The notes beneath the pieces are model-generated. The model had not been told where the DNA came from, did not search any database, and saw nothing but the letters and a program-made list of their open reading frames with translations. From assembly GCF_004210375.1 (NCBI RefSeq), contig NC_134830.1:4898001-4962000 (forward strand): a stretch of DNA of 64,000 nucleotides, read 5' to 3'. This DNA comes from Tachypleus tridentatus (lineage: Eukaryota > Arthropoda > Merostomata > Xiphosura > Limulidae). Shown here in pieces: positions 50,601-58,094 of this stretch. Numbering within the stretch: position 1 is the stretch's first letter; each line of letters starts with the position of its first letter. A program made the translations under genes and the position numbers.

Positions 50601-53600
50601 GTTGAGTTTAGTTAGGATTGGAGGATTCTTCACCCTTATGTCTGCCCTCCAATCAGTCTCCTTTCCAGGGTTTTATTTTCCCTTATCCAGCCCATTCCTT
50701 GTCTTGTCCTGCTTATTGGAACATCATCCCCTACTTCTGTCCCAGTCTCTCCTTTGACAACTGTAATCGGACATAGTTCATTCTGACAATGCCACACTCC
50801 ATCTTAATGTATGGCTTTTGTGTGGTTCCTTGCCTTAGCTTAGGAAATTACCCTTTGTGTCTTTTCTTTCTTATTACATTCGACCTTTCTCCTTGTGTGT
50901 ATACCAGAGGTAATAGTATACCTTCAAATATTGGTTCATTTGTCAAAGCTTCAGCCCCTCCTGTCTTTCAGTACATTGTTTTTCCTAGTACATCATCTGG
51001 TTGTTTGTTCAAAGTTTGTATGTGTCAGCTGTTTGTAGCTTCCCTGTCAAACACCTTTTGATTCTGCTCTTTCTGGAAGGATCTCTCCTGTTATTTCTCT
51101 CCTTTCCATTGCTTTTGTATTGTTCATCCTCTGTATTCCTTTATTTTACCATATTGGATCTCAGTTTTATTTTTTGTGCCCTGTCCATTCTCCATCAAGT
51201 GTTGCATGTTTTTTCTCATAAGTTCTTGTCCTCTTTGCTTGTGGTTATTGTTGATCCTTTGTACCCTGTCCATTCTGAATCAACTGTTGCATGTTCCTTC
51301 TCATAAGTTCTTGTCCTCTTTGCTTGTGGTTATTGTTGTTCCTTTGTGCCCTGTCCATTCTGAATCAAGTGTTGCATGTTCCTTCTCATAAATTCTCCTC
51401 CTCTTTGCTTGTGGTTATTGTTGTTCCTTTGTGCCCTGTCCATTCTGAATCAAGTGTTGCATGTTCCTTCTCATAAGTTCTTCTCCTCTTTGCTTGTGGT
51501 TATTGTTGTTCCTTTGTGCCCTGTCCATTCTGAATCAAGTATTGCATGTTCCTTCTCATAAGTTATCCTCCTCTTTGCTTGTGGTTATTGTTGTTCCTTT
51601 GTGCCCTGTCCATTCTGAATCAAGTGTTGCATGTTCCTTCTCATAAGTTCTCCTCCTCTTTGCTTGTGGTTATTGTTGTTCCAATATTTTTCTAGTTCTA
51701 TTTTTTGTCCTCTAACCTGATTGGACCTTCCTTTTCTAGACATCTGCTGCCCAGGCAGGTGATTTGGCCTTCTTTCTTATTTCTTTACTTTCCATTTTCC
51801 AGCTGTACTCCCATTAAGTTCTGGATATATTTCTTTGTCCAGTTCATTCCTTGTGATGTTATATGGCTCACACTGCCTACTTCACTACTGTTCATCTCTT
51901 TGCTGAATGCATTGGTGCCTGCCAGTTCGGTTGTGCCTTCTTTTTCCTACGTTAATTACTGGGTGAAGAGCATAGCTGTTACACAAGTAGTTCTATACCC
52001 CATACATGTGGTTTCTTTTCGTATTCTTCCACAACGTTTACTTCATTGTGTCCACTTGTTTCAGTATTTATACACCTTTACTGGCTCTGCCACCTTTTCA
52101 ATGTAGGATTCTATGTGTGAAGGTAAGACTGTTTTTGAAGTTATCATTTTCTTACACTGAACATGTATATCTGATAAAAACTTACCATCTTTTACCCTTC
52201 CTCTTCACAGATATGCCAATGATTCTGGTTTGTACGTGCCAGTTCTCAAAAGTGTGAAGATTTTTCTAGAATAGTAGAGTGAGCTAGTTATGATAGTATG
52301 TATGGCACAGTATGATTGGTGGAAAGTTGTCACATGATCAACACTAAACCTATTGGTAATAAAAGACTGATGCGCTGATTGTTAATAATGTTTTTGATAT
52401 GGGAGTCCAGGATCAAGATAGTTTTGGGTGGGGGCTGTAAGTACCTATTGGAGATAGATGTTTGGTGTAAACAAATCTTAAGTATGTATATTGTAAACAT
52501 AAGTAATGGCAGACAAATTTGTATTACTTATGTCTTCAAACTCCTTGATGACTTTGTATCATCTTAAAACTTCTGAAGGTAAGTTTAGTACTTTTAAATA
52601 AATCTAATTATAGGCAAATGATATTTTACTTAAATATAATAAAGAGAGTAGTTTTAGTGGTGATGTCCGATCAATATTACGTGGAGGTGTTTTAGTGGTG
52701 ATGTCCGATCACTATTACGTGGAGGTGTTTTAGTGGTGATGTCCGATCACTATTACGTGGAGGTGTTTTAGTGGTGATGTCCGATCACTATTACGTGGAG
52801 GTGTTTTAGTGGTGATGTCCGATCACTATTACGTGGAGGTGTTTTAGTGGTGATGTCCGATCACTATTACATGGAGGTGTTTGGTTTTACGAGTGGGGAA
52901 GTTGATGACAATTAAAAGGAATTACAATTATTTTGAGTAACTGTCATACATATGGTTAAAAATTAGTGTTTAAAATGAAATGAAACTCATTCTGTCATGA
53001 GCTTAAAATGCAAGTCAAAGTAAAAAAACATGTTAAATGTCTTGCTTTTATTGTTGTACAAGTTTATTGGTGCTACATTTACATCAATGAACTAACTTAC
53101 CCCATCCACCTCCATTGTATATTGTACTAAGTACAGATGTACACAATGTACGTCTCATAAAAAATCGAAAATATGATAAATGTGTGTCCAGGCATAAGTT
53201 TAATTTGTTTTAGTAGTCTGGAGGTTTGTTTCTTAATGCAGTTATGTCGTGAAGCATTTTGCATTTACAGAGAAGATACATCTGGAAATGAACAAATAAT
53301 GATATATTCTGTTCAATAACAGAGAAGATACATCGGGAAATGAATAAATAAAGATATATTCTGTTCAATAACAGAGAAGATACATCTGGAAATGAATAAA
53401 TAAAGATATATTCTGTTCACACCTTTTGTATTTTTTCCATTACAGCAAATGTGCCTTTTTTTTACATTATGTATCTTTAGTCAGTGTTGGGTCAACAGTG
53501 CAAAGTTTTCATTTTTATTTTGTGTTAAGACTACACATTAGCTTGTTGTTGCTAAACGTGGACACATTGAAGCACTCAGTCATTTGCATATCTCTTGTTT

Positions 53601-53858
53601 CACAAGAAAGAATCAATACTGTATGTGTTAAAACATTTGTCTTTTCTATCGTAGCACTTCAAATATCCGCTCCTGTCCTCAGTAGAGATTTGCATTGATC
53701 TAAACTGCAACTTAATAGACTGTCCAGTGTCTCTTGAGGGATGTAAGGCTGAATCAGTTTTATATCTACCAATAGAAAGAGTTGACTTGAAGGTTACATC
53801 TACAAAGCCAACATTTAGCGATTGGATACAGAGATACTATGAGTATCGAGATGAATGA
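26956..53858 (+). CDS. Ribonuclease T2 gene, eight visible exons, 5' exon not found
   Basis: RNase T2 enzymes are secreted or lysosomal endonucleases that cleave single-stranded RNA through 2',3'-cyclic phosphates. Eight exons join in consistent phase to 238 residues ending in a stop. Numbered from the first visible codon, FVQRWPPTVC is at 13-22. CAS I is YWVIHGLWP with His43, and CAS II is FWKHEWEKHGTCA with His95, Glu96, Lys99 and His100, so all catalytic residues are kept. CNKSSPF, GIVSRKDQPYS and the LLSSVEICID...DCP end also match the family. NKS and NSS are possible glycosylation sites. The length fits the roughly 256-residue human protein minus its signal peptide. Introns are about 1.6, 2.9, 4.0, 2.5, 0.8, 1.4 and 12.9 kb. 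It is probably functional, although two exon borders lie in tandem arrays. Confidence 0.93.
27046..28693. other. RNase T2 intron, mostly unique
   Basis: AT-rich. It contains a three-copy, roughly 35-bp tandem repeat at 27975-28075 (AAAAGTATGACAGGAAAACA). No transposon recognised. Confidence 0.6.
28694..28740 (+). CDS. RNase T2 exon with CAS I
   Basis: Encodes CEIPAGVNYWVIHGL plus two bases of the next Trp. The catalytic histidine of CAS I lies in WVIHGLW. Acceptor tctctgtag and donor gtaagt are both good. Confidence 0.95.
28741..31633. other. RNase T2 intron with one SINE fragment
   Basis: Mostly unassigned. 29725-29793 (GGTAGAGATAGCCTG, TTTAGCTTTGCACTAAACAA) is a diverged S2 tail. TACAGAGTAGTGCAAAAGTC at about 30890 resembles a Tc1/mariner-type end, but no partner was found. 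Confidence 0.5.
31634..31706 (+). CDS. RNase T2 exon between CAS I and CAS II
   Basis: Completes the split Trp, then PNSLTPPNPSYCNKSSPF and DMKMIQ; the C-N-K-S-x-P-F block is typical of the family. Acceptor ttttcctgcag; donor ATACAG|gtttgt is weaker than its neighbours. The last 24 coding bases and the donor are the first unit of an eight-copy tandem array. Confidence 0.94.
31683..32268 (+). repeat. 73-bp tandem array (8 copies) carrying an exon donor
   Basis: CCTTTTGAT starts at 31683, 31757, 31831, 31904, 31977, 32050, 32123 and 32196, and each unit contains ATGATACAGGTTTGTAAACA. The first unit holds the real exon end and its donor; the other seven repeat them. Units 1-5 read GATATGAAAATG and units 6-8 read GATCTAGAAATG. 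Downstream of the donor each unit has CAGTTTTAAACC, which puts a TAA in the exon's frame. Confidence 0.95.
32577..32830 (+). mobile_element. SINE S1 in RNase T2 intron
   Basis: tRNA-like head (GGGTTTGAATCCCC), shortened and diverged central domain and a damaged tail. Confidence 0.85.
32831..33694. other. Intron sequence, nothing recognised
   Basis: AT-rich unique sequence within the RNase T2 intron. Confidence 0.5.
33695..33745 (+). mobile_element. S2 SINE fragment
   Basis: CAGATTTACAACACTAGCTC followed by AATGTGGCTTTGCAATAATA matches the S2 body and tail. Confidence 0.5.
33935..34110 (+). mobile_element. Ancient SINE S1 copy
   Basis: TTTGCCTTTTCAGCCTTGGG, AGAGTAACCCAACAGTTGGT and GGAGCAGATAGCTTCAAC line up in order with S1, with many changes. 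Confidence 0.6.
34448..34575. repeat. Tandem repeat, 3 copies
   Basis: GAGAAACTTTGCTAGTCTTC plus ATAAAGACAT occurs three times, the spacing varying because of extra TGTGATTTTTGTAAATGG. Confidence 0.85.
34721..35586. repeat. 46-bp tandem array, about 19 copies
   Basis: The unit is ACACAGTTAATCAGTATTAG, CTGTAGATACGTTATAACGT and TATAAA. Where two units meet as TTATAACGTTATAA there is a perfect 14-bp palindrome; in other units G-to-C variants (AACCTT) break it. The array ends about 80 bp before the RNase T2 exon at 35669. Confidence 0.95.
35598..35626. repeat. TA microsatellite
   Basis: About 14 TA dinucleotides just after the 46-bp array and 43 bp before an exon acceptor. Confidence 0.9.
35669..35736 (+). 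CDS. RNase T2 exon leading into CAS II
   Basis: Encodes PLIHDLGKDWPNFFV and HHKDSSF plus two bases of Trp. W-P-N-x-F and the final F-W are conserved before CAS II. Acceptor tttacattctag, donor gtaaat. Confidence 0.95.
35737..37084. other. RNase T2 intron, nothing recognised
   Basis: AT-rich unique sequence up to the hAT relic. Confidence 0.5.
37085..37600 (+). pseudogene. Second hAT transposase relic in RNase T2 intron
   Basis: One frame (37106-37318) reads acidic sequence ending in MFNKMNSLKADIKTQN. After a shift, 37380-37530 reads YITNAACERVFSIQNRLETK then KAEKILFDEYFRLRNFIVW. A-C-E-R-x-F-S is the hAT dimerisation signature. It differs from the relic at 4217, so another subfamily is represented. 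No terminal repeats were found. Confidence 0.65.
37601..38280. other. RNase T2 intron, nothing recognised
   Basis: Unique AT-rich intron sequence. Confidence 0.5.
38281..38394 (+). CDS. RNase T2 exon with CAS II
   Basis: Completes the Trp, then KHEWEKHGTCA with the catalytic His-Glu and His residues and the disulphide Cys, followed by KLYFAKSLELKEQYDLI, the helix seen in animal RNase T2. Acceptor ttgtttacag, donor gtgagt. Confidence 0.97.
38395..39209. other. RNase T2 intron, nothing recognised
   Basis: Short open frames on both strands here overlap the intron and have no known motif. Confidence 0.55.
39210..39258 (+). CDS. RNase T2 exon, G-I-V/P segment
   Basis: Encodes IFTGRGIVSRKDQPYS after completing a Glu codon from the previous exon. 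Animal homologues have a G-I-x-P-S...Y segment here. Acceptor ccaatag, donor gtaagt. Confidence 0.9.
39259..40640. other. RNase T2 intron, nothing recognised
   Basis: Unique AT-rich intron sequence. Confidence 0.55.
40641..40712 (+). CDS. RNase T2 exon, helix before the C-terminal disulphides
   Basis: Encodes LNNVSNALYAHLKVRTLIG then CEYAK, phase 0 at both ends, matching the family pattern of an amphipathic helix followed by a conserved Cys. Acceptor cttatgtag, donor gtgagt. Confidence 0.92.
40713..41884. other. RNase T2 intron before the LINE
   Basis: Unique sequence. TCTTTTCAGACTACAATTTT near 41222 looks like an acceptor but is followed by no RNase T2-like coding sequence. Confidence 0.5.
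41885..41898. repeat. LINE target-site duplication, left copy
   Basis: TTTATTTGTGTGCC, identical to 47720-47733 at the other end of the LINE. Confidence 0.9.
41899..42482 (+). promoter_or_regulatory. LINE 5' leader
   Basis: GC-rich compared with the surroundings, beginning CTCGGTGTGGATTCCTGTAC. It precedes ORF1 and probably holds the element's internal promoter, which is inferred from position only. Confidence 0.5.
42483..43480 (+). pseudogene. LINE ORF1 (CCHC knuckle protein), frameshifted
   Basis: Starts MSPFFIQKGLEGLAGSPKSV. The nucleic-acid-binding knuckles lie at 42900-42998: CFQCQRFGHSKTSC (C-x2-C-x4-H-x4-C) followed by CARCGGKDHDAYDC (same spacing). Pieces fall in different frames (42483-42758, 42755-42994, 43160-43474), showing several indels. 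Confidence 0.8.
43510..44200 (+). pseudogene. LINE endonuclease domain, degraded
   Basis: One frame reads VCLSLQETFLK (catalytic Glu block), GGVALLVDQHVP and TVCSLYLSPGK. Further on, other frames give GDFNGHHP-like and GSDHFPI-like blocks, the expected later endonuclease motifs. Confidence 0.8.
44847..45635 (+). pseudogene. LINE reverse-transcriptase domain
   Basis: A 262-residue uninterrupted frame with SNYRPIALTSCLCKTLERMV, QCGFRRQHSTTDHL, FFDIEKAYDTTW, GVPQGCVLSVTLF and LYVDDFHIS, the normal fingers and palm blocks. It is the longest open frame of the window, but frames before and after it are broken. Confidence 0.93.
45741..46390 (+). pseudogene. LINE RNase H domain
   Basis: IYTDGSKSGNSVGSA (Asp), FTAELYAISLALD (Glu), CTIYTDSLSSILAL (Asp) and WIPGHVGIA (His) give the four catalytic blocks in order. 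The frame is broken around 46265-46345, after which FADMAAKYVC continues in another frame. Confidence 0.88.
46731..47500 (+). repeat. Tandem repeats of about 333 bp in the LINE 3' region
   Basis: CATAACCCGGAACCAGGACT-type starts occur near 46738, 47071 and 47403, with a shorter related stretch at about 46580. Each is followed by GGAAAGGCCAACTTCAGGTG and a T-rich body. They precede the TCAA tail. Confidence 0.88.
47720..47733. repeat. LINE target-site duplication, right copy
   Basis: TTTATTTGTGTGCC directly after the TCAATCAATCAA tail; identical to 41885-41898. Confidence 0.9.
47734..48146. other. T- and C-rich intron sequence with a 37-bp duplication
   Basis: TCAAACAGGAGTACCCACTG plus ATCCAG occurs twice (about 47896-47970). 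The wider stretch 47.7-52.2 kb is pyrimidine-rich on the plus strand and may derive from an old retroelement, but I recognise no domain. Confidence 0.45.
48147..48275. repeat. 28-30 bp tandem repeat, 4 copies
   Basis: GTCCACACGTGTCATGTCTT plus TCAGTTCTGG recurs with small differences. The open frames here only translate the repeat. Confidence 0.9.
48471..49858. repeat. About 56-bp tandem array, roughly 25 copies, with variable G runs
   Basis: The unit is CATTTCCCTTTATTGAGAAG, CCCAGTCTTTCCCACTTAGT, TCATTGGAGG and a G run of about 5 to 10 that differs between copies; some copies replace it with CTGTTTCTT. Frames of about 100 residues here are repeat translations. Confidence 0.95.
49859..50219. 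other. Unassigned pyrimidine-rich intron sequence
   Basis: Non-repetitive within the window; possibly a retroelement remnant, but no motif is secure. Confidence 0.35.
50220..50350 (-). mobile_element. tRNA-headed SINE fragment, minus strand
   Basis: TATCTGTGCTCTGCCCACAA, GGTTTCTAGCATTGTAAATT and ACAGTCATACCATGGT match the complement of the S2-type head. Diverged. Confidence 0.6.
50351..51177. other. Unassigned pyrimidine-rich intron sequence
   Basis: Open frames such as 50789-51061 are short and hydrophobic because of the T-rich composition; no domain recognised. Confidence 0.4.
51178..51690. repeat. 85-bp tandem array, 6 copies
   Basis: CCCTGTCCATTCTGAATCAA, TGTTGCATGTTCCTTCTCAT and CTTTGCTTGTGGTTATTGTT recur every 85 bp. 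The first unit is the most diverged. Successive 61-residue frames are all translations of this unit. Confidence 0.95.
51691..52643. other. Unassigned intron sequence
   Basis: The first 400 bp keeps the pyrimidine-rich character (open frame 51705-52106, 133 residues, no motif). The remainder is ordinary AT-rich sequence. Confidence 0.4.
52644..52885. repeat. 38-bp tandem array, 6 copies
   Basis: TTTTAGTGGTGATGTCCGAT plus CACTATTACGTGGAGGTG; five units are almost identical. Confidence 0.95.
52886..53264. other. Intron sequence, nothing recognised
   Basis: AT-rich sequence between two small arrays. Confidence 0.5.
53265..53420. repeat. About 56-bp tandem repeat, 3 copies
   Basis: AGAGAAGATACATCTGGAAA, TGAATAAATAAAGATATATT and CTGTTCAATAAC, ending about 235 bp before the terminal RNase T2 exon. 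Confidence 0.92.
53655..53858 (+). CDS. RNase T2 terminal exon with stop
   Basis: Encodes HFKYPLLSSVEICIDLNCN, LIDCPVSLEGC and a 37-residue tail ending YYEYRDE before TGA. The I-x-I/L-C-x-D/T...D-C-P motif is the conserved C-terminal disulphide region. Acceptor tttctatcgtag. It lies 12.9 kb beyond the previous exon, with the LINE and several arrays in between. Confidence 0.93.
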   Translation, partial: HFKYPLLSSVEICIDLNCNLIDCPVSLEGCKAESVLYLPIERVDLKVTSTKPTFSDWIQRYYEYRDE

Positions 53859-54770
53859 CAGAAAGGTTTTTAGTATGCATGAAAACGTCTTGGATTATCG
53901 TGAGAACATAATAATATATTCTGGTAATATCTACTTTCCTGAAGGAACCATGTGATCTGTACATGATCAATTAAAGAAACGTGTGTGTCAAGCTTACCTG
54001 CTCATTCAGAGTTTTGAAAGAATTAAATAACTCATTGACAAAATAACTTTCTCAGTTTTAGAATATTAATGTGGTTACTTTGTGTGTAGAAAATAATCCT
54101 GATTCTATAAAACCAAACAATTAGATTTAGTTTACAGCACTTGTTCTCTGCAAGTTGTGCTAGTAATGTTTGGATTACAGTGAAAGTAGTTTTAGAAATA
54201 TATTTATAAGAAATATTTTATTTTGAATAGAAAATATTTTTGTTGGTTTGATACTGATGTGTATATTGTAACAGGAATGTGTTTTATTGCATTCAGTTTT
54301 TAAATTTTACAAAATATTTTTATAAGATATATAATGTATAATATACTTCTAATTGTACAGGTATTTAATACCATGCAACATTACTCTGACAAAATATCTG
54401 AAATCTGTTAAAACCACAGATTATCTCCTAGGTTTGCAGCTGAAATTTTAAAACTATAATTGTGTAATGTATAATATACCTCTAATTGTACAGGTATTTA
54501 ATATTATGCAACATTACTCTGACAAAATATCTGAAATCTGTTAAAACCACAGATTATCTCCTAGGTTTGCAGCTGAAATTTTAAAACTATAATTGTGTAA
54601 TGTACAATATACCTCTAATTGTACAGGTATTTAATATTATGCAACATTACTCTGTGACATCACACATGCACTTGGCTGTAGCTTTGTACATCCTCTATGT
54701 CAAATGGTTGAACTGTTTGTTGACTTTAGTTATCAGTTTATTCTGCACCTTGAAATTAAAATAAAGTATT
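53859..54770 (+). other. Probable 3' untranslated region of the RNase T2 gene
   Basis: Follows the RNase T2 stop with no further coding signal. AATAAA at 54760-54765 is a possible polyadenylation signal; an ATTAAA near 53970 is an alternative. The true transcript end cannot be decided from sequence alone. Confidence 0.4.
54332..54650. repeat. 133-bp tandem repeat, 2.4 copies
   Basis: AATGTATAATATAC...ATTGTACAGGTATTTAATA recurs at 54332, 54466 and 54599; the copies are nearly identical and probably lie within the RNase T2 3' untranslated region. Confidence 0.93.
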
Positions 54771-54821
54771 AGTGAAATGTGATAGTTATCTAATGTTGTT
54801 TTAAGTACTTAGTTTTACTAC

Positions 54822-55312
54822 AGCTAAGGAAAACCTGGTAAAACTACGTGTTGGTAAAACACCCACAGCTAAGGGAAAACCAGGTAAAATTACGTGTTGG
54901 TAAAACACCCACAGTTAAGGAAAACCCGGTAAAATTACGCGGTTGGTAAAACACCCACAGCTAAGGAAAACCCGGTAAAATTACGTGTTGGTAAAACACC
55001 CACAGCTAAGGGAAAACCAGGTAAAATTACGTGTTGGTAAAACACCCACAGTTAAGGAAAACCCGGTAAAATTATATGTTGGTAAAACACCCACAGCTAA
55101 GGGAAAACCAGGTAAAATTACGTGTTGGTAAAACACCCACAGTTAAGGAAAACACGGTAAAGTTACGCGGTTGGTAAAACACCCACAGTTAAGGAAAACT
55201 CGGGTAAAATTACGTGTTGGTAAAACACCCACAGCTGAGGGAAAACTGGGTAAAATTACGGTTGGTAAAACACCCACAGCTAAGGGAAAACCAGGTAAAA
55301 TTACGTGTTGGT
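54822..55312. repeat. About 46-bp tandem array, roughly 10 copies
   Basis: CACCCACAGCTAAGGAAAAC, CCGGTAAAATTACGTGTTGG and TAAAA, with variants GTTAAGG, GGGAAAACCAGG and GCGGTTGG. Confidence 0.95.
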
Positions 55313-55844
55313 AATCCAGCTGTTCCCTATTAATGAAAATGTATTAATGTGTAGGCAGCAAATACTTTTGCATAAAATAAAACATTACATAATTAAAACC
55401 AAATGATTGAACTCCTTTGCACTCTGCTAGGGGTGCTGATTGTGCAGTAAGTAAAGGTTTCATCTTAACATCTGAAAAGTCCCTTGTTCAGTGGCACCTT
55501 CAGTTCTTTCAGTCAAACGTGAATGAAGTAATATTGTAATGCTGAGGGCTTATATGTATGTCTGTAAACCATATATAGGACATTGAGGTTTTGTTTCATA
55601 TTGATATCAACAGTTAGTTTAGGATGATTCATTGGCTTGTTTTTTTGGAAAATATAGCTTAATAATAAAACACTAACTAATAATAGGAAGCATTTATCAG
55701 ATGTTTGAAGTTATTCAAAATTCCAGCTTCACTAATCTAGAATTACAATATTTGTAATTACAAGAGAAATAAATATATAAGAAACAGTTCAAATATAACA
55801 AGAGAAAATGAAAACTGAGGGACAATTGAAATAGTTATAATAGG
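55313..55844. other. No feature recognised
   Basis: AT-rich sequence downstream of the RNase T2 gene. Confidence 0.4.
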
Positions 55845-55945
55845 TGTAAATCCATGACGATGACCAAAGAAGGTCGAAACGTTGTTAAAGCTGCCTCTAC
55901 GTAAAAAACTTTTCTCATCCCAAATGAGCTGTTTTACATATATAT
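55845..55945 (+). mobile_element. Retroelement-type end with a hammerhead-like motif
   Basis: CATGACGATGACC, an AAAGAA loop and GGTCGAAACGTTG form a short hairpin followed by GAAAC. This resembles the helix II and GAAA core of hammerhead ribozymes found near ends of Penelope-like elements. The conserved C of CUGANGA is replaced and helix II has an unpaired base, so activity is doubtful. No other part of an element is recognised beside it. Confidence 0.3.
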
Positions 55946-58094
55946 TTTTATCTTGCTGTAGTTGGATTTATGTGAATGACACCATCTTAGTTAAACACTT
56001 TCAACCTTTACACTATAATAAAACGTAAATAGTGATACCATTATTAATTACCTTTGTTATATCTTGTGTACTGTGTGTTTTACTTTTACTAAATTTGAAG
56101 TTTTGTTGTTGTTACATGTGATATTATTCTATCTACTTTGGAAAACTTGATTCCTCATGTTAGTGTGTCCTTGGTATCATCTGTGTCAATGGAGTATTGT
56201 ATGCTCCTTATCACAAAGGCTCTTGGTTATGACCTAGCTCCTGGGAGTAATCTGACCTTTTTTGAATGCATCTACTGGTCACAATGTAAGTAGTCTGTTG
56301 AGGTCAGTGGGTTCTTGTCTGCAAACTGAGATTTTACTTTTGGTAGACTTTTGATGTGTATTATAGATTGATTTGTTTACATCTTTTGATTTCCTTTGCC
56401 AGTTGCACTTCAAGCTGGTGCTCCCTGAATTATAACTGAGTATTTTGGTGGTGGTATTTCTGTTATGTTCAGATGTACTTGGTTTGTCTTGTTTAGCATT
56501 TGGTTTTCAAGTCCTCTTTGGTTTTTTTGGATTTAACCAGTGTAAATCCTTTGGTGTCATCAGACTGTGGTAATTTTTCAGCATCATTTTCTGTGTCTGT
56601 GTTTGGTTTAGTATTCCTGGTTACATTATTGGTTTTAACACTACCAGTTTATTGACATGTATAGTTTTGGTGTCAGTGATTATATTTTGTTTATCTCCAT
56701 TTAGGGATTTATAAATCTTTCTTTTCTTAAGTAACTGTTATTTACTTCTTGATTTGGTACTAATTTAATCTTACCAACTAGGTCTTCTTTTGCTGAGTAT
56801 AAAATAATCTTAATTGGTTTTCATCCTTACAGCTTTGGCCAAATATTATAGACTTTTTCCAGAAGACAAAGTAGGTGCTTTCATTCCTGATGTTAATTGT
56901 TTTATCTTTGTTGGACATATTGAAAATGTTGGAGAAGCCATTTATTTAATGACAGCAGATGCTCTTCAACTCTGGTTCTCGCATTGTTCACTGAAGTTAC
57001 TGATCAGTTGTATTCTGTTGGTGGGTATTCACTTTCTGCATTTTCTCTGTTTACAAGTCTTTTTAAATATGACCAGAATTGTTTGGGTTTTGTTTTTGTA
57101 TTTTGCTGGGGCAGAAGTTGTCCCATTTTGAACAGTATAACTTCTGTTTGTATAGTATTTCTTATTGTGTTTCTATTGCTTGGCTATTGCTTCCTCTATT
57201 CCATCTACTGTCTTCTCAGCTATCTTGGTGTTTAATAATAGTTATTAGTTGTGGTATCCATGCATGGTTTGTTGTTTTGTGTTGATGTAGTGATATTGTT
57301 TGTTTGAATGCACTCTGATTATTTGACAGTACTTGTATATTTCAGATTGGTTTGCAGCTGATTGATAGCTAGTAGATTATATATTAGTTGTTGTTTTTCC
57401 TGAGAATTTCCTTTTTGGTGGGTTATATTTTTATAGGGGGTGAGATTGAAGACACACCAGAGTGGTAAGTGTCAACATTTTTCCCACATTAAATTTCACT
57501 AATTTTTGGCATGTGTTGTATGAGTCAGCGAGAGATCTAGTGTGACATTGTTTAATAAGAGTTATGGTGGTGTCATCAATTATGTTAATTTTCTTCCATT
57601 TGTGTTTGTTTTATATCTTAAAGTTTCTGTGTTTATTCTTTAGATCTCCTATAAAGATAGAATTTTGATTATGAGAATAGATTTTGTTTTCTTATGAGAA
57701 CAATAAAACGCTGCTACTGTAACATATGTAACATCAGTTGTTATATATTCATTATTGCTGTTAATTGGTATTTCTGTTACAGATGGTTTTGTTTATGTAA
57801 TAAGGCTGAGCACTAATCAGGATACATTCCTAGGACATGGAGCTCTAACCAGAACAGGACTAAACAGGGTCATTATAACATTAGGTATACTTTGGATAAG
57901 TGAAAATACAGTAGACATTGTCTTTTCTTGAGTTTTCTGTCATGAAGTAGTTCTCAGTAGCAGGATATCATTGCAAGGTTTGCTCATAGTCAGAGTCATT
58001 ATCTATGTACTGATCCACGTGTAACATCAGGTAGGAGGGTGGTGGTTCGGCTTAGTTTTCCATATATTCAACATGCATATTTTCAAGTAGGTCT
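55946..58094. other. Unassigned, T-rich; possible antisense retroelement remnant
   Basis: Plus-strand frames (56814-57131, 105 residues) are hydrophobic and unrecognised. On the minus strand short stretches such as DDTKGFTLVKSKKTKEDLK (about 56500-56600) look like a charged ORF1-type protein, suggesting an old antisense LINE. The assignment is weak. Confidence 0.3.

Noticed and set aside
51001-51646. Series of 61-101 residue hydrophobic frames
   Set aside because: All are translations of the 85-bp repeat and its diverged edge, not membrane proteins.
56814-57131. 105-residue hydrophobic frame
   Set aside because: The surrounding DNA is T-rich and the frame has no known motif; chance or antisense of an old element is more likely.
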